A stretch of 64,000 nucleotides of DNA from an uncultured Bacteroides sp. (lineage in GTDB: Bacteria > Bacteroidota > Bacteroidia > Bacteroidales > Bacteroidaceae). Both the position numbers and the translations under genes were made by a program. Positions 61,436 to 64,000 of the stretch are shown one piece after another. The DNA lies in the NCBI RefSeq assembly GCF_905207245.1, contig NZ_CAJLKP010000009.1:48494-112493 (forward strand), read 5' to 3'. The notes under the pieces are model-generated. The model was not told the origin of the DNA. It ran no database searches and worked only from the letters and a program-made list of their open reading frames with translations. Numbering within the stretch: position 1 is the stretch's first letter; each line of letters begins with the position of its first letter.

Positions 61436-61495
61436 ATGTTTTAGTCTTGCTTGAAAGACAAAAAAAGGGCACGAAAAGACACAGTTGAGTATCCA

Positions 61496-61537
61496 AATCG
61501 TACCCCCTACCCCAAAAAATGATTAGGGGGTACGATT
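61496..61537. repeat. 14-bp perfect inverted repeat upstream of the integrase
   Basis: AATCGTACCCCCTA and TAGGGGGTACGATT flank a 14-base centre. It lies between the tRNA terminator and the integrase promoter. It might be an operator or recombinase-binding site of the integrated element. Confidence 0.7.
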
Positions 61538-61551
61538 GTCGGAAAATGTCT

Positions 61552-61559
61552 TACTTTTG
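61552..61559 (+). promoter_or_regulatory. -7 promoter element for the integrase
   Basis: TACTTTTG matches TAnnTTTG, 77 bases before the preferred ATG. No -33 element is clear. Confidence 0.4.
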
Positions 61560-61635
61560 ACGGGATTTGTCTATACTCCATTTATCTCATTATCAAGGAT
61601 TAAAATTAGTTTTGCAATCTAAAAAAAGTGAGATT

Positions 61636-62727
61636 ATGAAGAATGAAAAAAGTACTTTCAGCGTATTGTTTTACCTGAAAAAAGACAAGATGAAAAAGAA
61701 TGGTTTAGTACCCATTCATGCCCGTATTACAATTGACGGCAAACAAACCCAATTCAATACCAAGTTAGAGGTCTTAGAAACTAACTGGAAATCCGGCAGA
61801 GCCGTAGGTAAATCTATGGAGATACAAAGACTAAACTCCATGCTGGACGACATCAAAGCCAATATCCGTTCACACTTCCACAACCAGTTAATGCGTGACA
61901 GCTATGTTACCCCCGAAAGCGTGAAAAATGCACTTTTGGGAAAAGAGGAAGAAGCACTGACTATCATTTCCTTTTTCGGGCAGCACAACGACCAGTACAA
62001 GAAAAAGGTCGAAGCGGGAGAAGCCACCCAAAAAACGTATAGCAGATACGAACTGACAAAGTTACGCCTGACCCAATTCCTGAAAGATGAATATCAGGTA
62101 TCGGACTTGCCCATCCGCAAAATCAACAAGGTATTTATTGAGAACTTCTACCTGTATATAATAAAGAACCATGACTGTTCACCCAACACGGCAATGAAGT
62201 TCATCCAGCGTTTCCGTACAGTAGTGAACTTTGCGCAAGGCACGGGACTGATTACCGCAGACCCGTTCGCCCATTATAAGCTGAAATTCGAGTACATAGA
62301 AAGAGGCTATCTTGACAAGGACGAAATAAGCCGGATATGCAACAAGGAATTTGCTTCAAAACGATTGGAGCAGGTACGGGATATTTTCATTTTTAGCTGT
62401 TACACCGGACTTTCATACATAGATATATGCGAATTAACCCGCAACGAAATACGGGTGGCATTCGATGATAATTTGTGGATTATAAAGAAACGCCACAAAA
62501 CAAAGGTTACATCAAACATCCGTTTGCTGGATATTCCGAAAGCCATCCTGAACAAATACGAGGGGAAACTTAAAAACGGTCAGTTGTTACCTGTTATCAG
62601 CAATCAAAAAATGAATGATTACTTGAAAGAAATTGCCATTATATGTGGCATCGACAAAAATATCACGTTTCACCTTGCAAGGCATACTTTTGCCACTACT
62701 ATTATAATATTTGATATTTTCCTGTAA
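61636..62727 (+). pseudogene. Tyrosine integrase of a tRNA-Lys-associated element, 3'-truncated
   Basis: About 363 residues from the ATG at 61636 (MKNEKSTFSVLFYLKK); a longer frame from 61567 is open but lacks family similarity. It has the N-terminal arm domain, the phage-integrase SAM-like domain (ISFFGQHNDQYKKKVEAGEATQKTYSRYELTKLRL) and the start of the catalytic domain (CYTGLSYIDICELT; the first catalytic arginine is replaced by serine, as in IntDOT-like enzymes). The HxxR motif is present (FHLARHTFATT), but at 62699 similarity stops, eight unrelated residues follow and the frame ends. The GHT box and catalytic tyrosine are missing. As it stands it should be inactive. Confidence 0.8.
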
Positions 62728-63032
62728 TTCAATATATTATAGTATGCAATTTAGAAAGGGGTAACGATTTAGCAACGTGTTACCTGCTTTAGTATGCTGC
62801 GTTTCTCCAATGCTTCAAATAACTCGTTCCAAAGATAGCTATTATTCTATATAAAATCGTATAGATTATTATAATTAACAAACAACATCTCTTTTGTAAC
62901 CCCTATTGTATCTAAAAAAGGTGTGAATACTAATTTTGGCAACTTTCTCTCATAGGTTTTGAATCGTTTGAAAAACAGATAATTGAAAAAAATAATTTGA
63001 GTTGCTGACATACCGTTGTCATAGAAGCATAG
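62728..63032. other. Non-coding gap between the integrase remnant and the WYL regulator
   Basis: AT-rich. It contains a short inverted repeat GGTAAC/GTTACC (about 62761-62786) and no open frame with domain evidence. The missing 3' end of the integrase is not found here in any frame. Confidence 0.5.
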
Positions 63033-63040
63033 TATCTTTG
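63033..63040 (+). promoter_or_regulatory. -7 promoter element for the WYL regulator
   Basis: TATCTTTG matches TAnnTTTG, 26 bases before the GTG start. Confidence 0.5.
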
Positions 63041-63066
63041 TCCCTAAATTGAAATAGAATAATAAA

Positions 63067-63966
63067 GTGAATCGAATCGACCGCATATCAGCCCTATTGG
63101 TACAATTACAATCACGACCGATTGTGAAAGCTTCCGATATGGCAGAACGCTTTGAGGTAAGCCTGCGCACTATTTATCGTGACATGCGAACCTTATCAGA
63201 AACAGGAGTACCTATTTGTGGTAATTCAGGGATTGGTTACTCTTTGATGGAAGGTTATAAATTACCTTCTCTAATGTTTACCAAAGAAGAAGCAATGGCT
63301 TTTCTTACTGCCGAAAAAATTATCGAGCAACTTACCGATACCCAAAATAGCAGCTATTTCAGACAAGGAATGGATAAAATTCGTGCTGCATTGCGCGCTA
63401 TTGATAAAAAATATATTTGTGATATGGATGATACCATAGCAGTATACAGAAGTAAATATACAAGAGAGAGTTTACCGAACTTATTACAAATCATATTAAG
63501 CAGTATAAATGACAAATTAATTATAGAGGTCAATTACACCAAGATAGATGAAACCAAAAGTACAAGATTTTTGGAAGCTGTCGGCATCGCTTACACACAT
63601 CCACATTGGTATCTCTCGGCGTGGTGTCATTTGCGAAAAAAGTATCTAATATTCAGGCTTGACCGCATTGAGAATATAAAAGTAACGCCTAATAAACATA
63701 CAAAAGCTCATCCACCATTGGAATCGCTTCTTATCGGGACGGATATTTCTGAATCCATCCAAAAAGTTGTCTTACATACAAGCGAAGAGGTGGCTCGATA
63801 CAATGCCGACAAGAGCTATGTCATGGGATTGACCGAAGAAAAAGAACTCGCAAACGGGCGAGTGGAACAAACCTATATGGTGTATTCACTTGAACCTTTA
63901 GCAAGATGGATATTGGCGAATATTGATACGACAATCGTTATTAGCTGGATATTCCAACTAAACTGA
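63067..63966 (+). CDS. HTH and WYL-domain transcriptional regulator, 3' end interrupted
   Basis: A 299-residue protein starting at GTG (MNRIDRISALLVQLQSRPIVKASDMAERFEVSLRTIYRDMRTLSETGVPI, a DeoR/YafY winged helix at residues 1-60). The WYL ligand-sensing domain spans about 135-290, with LIIEVNYTKIDETKSTRFLEAVGIAYTHPHWYLSAWCHLRKKYLIFRLDRIENIKV. Such proteins sense nucleic acid or small ligands and often control defence or mobile genes. Similarity to the family ends at about DTTIVIS; the last residues WIFQLN come from sequence with repeated TGACCC words resembling an IS end. The C-terminal few residues are therefore probably replaced. Confidence 0.8.
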   Translation: MNRIDRISALLVQLQSRPIVKASDMAERFEVSLRTIYRDMRTLSETGVPICGNSGIGYSLMEGYKLPSLMFTKEEAMAFLTAEKIIEQLTDTQNSSYFRQGMDKIRAALRAIDKKYICDMDDTIAVYRSKYTRESLPNLLQIILSSINDKLIIEVNYTKIDETKSTRFLEAVGIAYTHPHWYLSAWCHLRKKYLIFRLDRIENIKVTPNKHTKAHPPLESLLIGTDISESIQKVVLHTSEEVARYNADKSYVMGLTEEKELANGRVEQTYMVYSLEPLARWILANIDTTIVISWIFQLN

Positions 63967-63994
63967 CCCTCAGTTTCCAATCTAAATTGACCCC
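63952..63994. repeat. Direct repeats TTCCAANCTAAANTGACCC, possible IS21-family end
   Basis: Two copies, 63952-63969 and 63975-63994, 23 bases apart, and a possible third beginning TCTAAA at the window edge. Multiple terminal repeats of this kind are seen at the ends of IS21-family elements. The body of the element would lie beyond the window. Confidence 0.4.
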
Positions 63995-64000
63995 TCTAAA

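Noticed and set aside
61567..61635. 23-codon N-terminal extension of the integrase
   Set aside because: The family start MKNEKSTFSVLFYLKK at 61636 fits better, and the extension has no similarity to the arm domain.

Overview
The window looks like chromosomal DNA of a gut Bacteroides or a close relative. It has six SusC/SusD-type outer-membrane uptake pairs, lipoproteins with an acidic stretch after the lipobox cysteine, Bacteroides-type promoters (TAnnTTTG at -7), a PL10-type pectate lyase, a class I fumarase, a DUF4954 protein and DUF4302/HExxH lipoproteins. Species cannot be fixed from sequence alone.

Layout. (1) 1-9160 is ordinary chromosome: the end of an RND efflux pump with its TolC-like partner, a pectate lyase, an acyltransferase, fumarase, DUF4954 and hflX. 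(2) 9161-13906 holds two C10 (streptopain-like) cysteine peptidases and a small lipoprotein. (3) 13993-54956 is the centre of the window, an array of six susC/susD cassettes. Five (S1-S5) lie on the minus strand. They lack a start codon, signal peptide and promoter, and all begin at the same 11-bp core AGTTCTGCGAA. The sixth (E, plus strand) is complete: a promoter, a 67-codon leader with signal peptide, the same core, then the susC body and susD. A tyrosine recombinase gene lies just upstream of the leader, pointing away from it. The simplest reading is a SusC/SusD shufflon: inversion between the core in the leader gene and a silent core would join promoter and leader to another cassette. The accessory genes are peptidases (M64, HExxH lipoprotein, perhaps C10) and surface lipoproteins, with no glycoside hydrolase, so the substrates may be peptides or proteins. 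Invertible SusC/SusD modules are known in Bacteroides fragilis; I cannot tell whether this six-cassette, peptidase-bearing set has been described. (4) 54957-61208 is housekeeping after a decayed IS4-family transposase: MarC, a YjjG-like phosphatase, a coiled-coil lipoprotein, RsmI, a small hypothetical protein, thymidine kinase and an AI-2E-type permease. (5) 61289-64000 starts with a tRNA-Lys gene, followed by a truncated integrase and a WYL regulator whose 3' end looks interrupted. This resembles the edge of an integrated element.

Two non-coding patterns stand out. Four intergenic clusters of imperfect tandem repeats share an exact 22-bp period although they comprise three unrelated sequence families. 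The non-coding DNA upstream of silent cores S2-S5 is homologous, with landmarks at constant distances from the core (about 124 and 216 bp).
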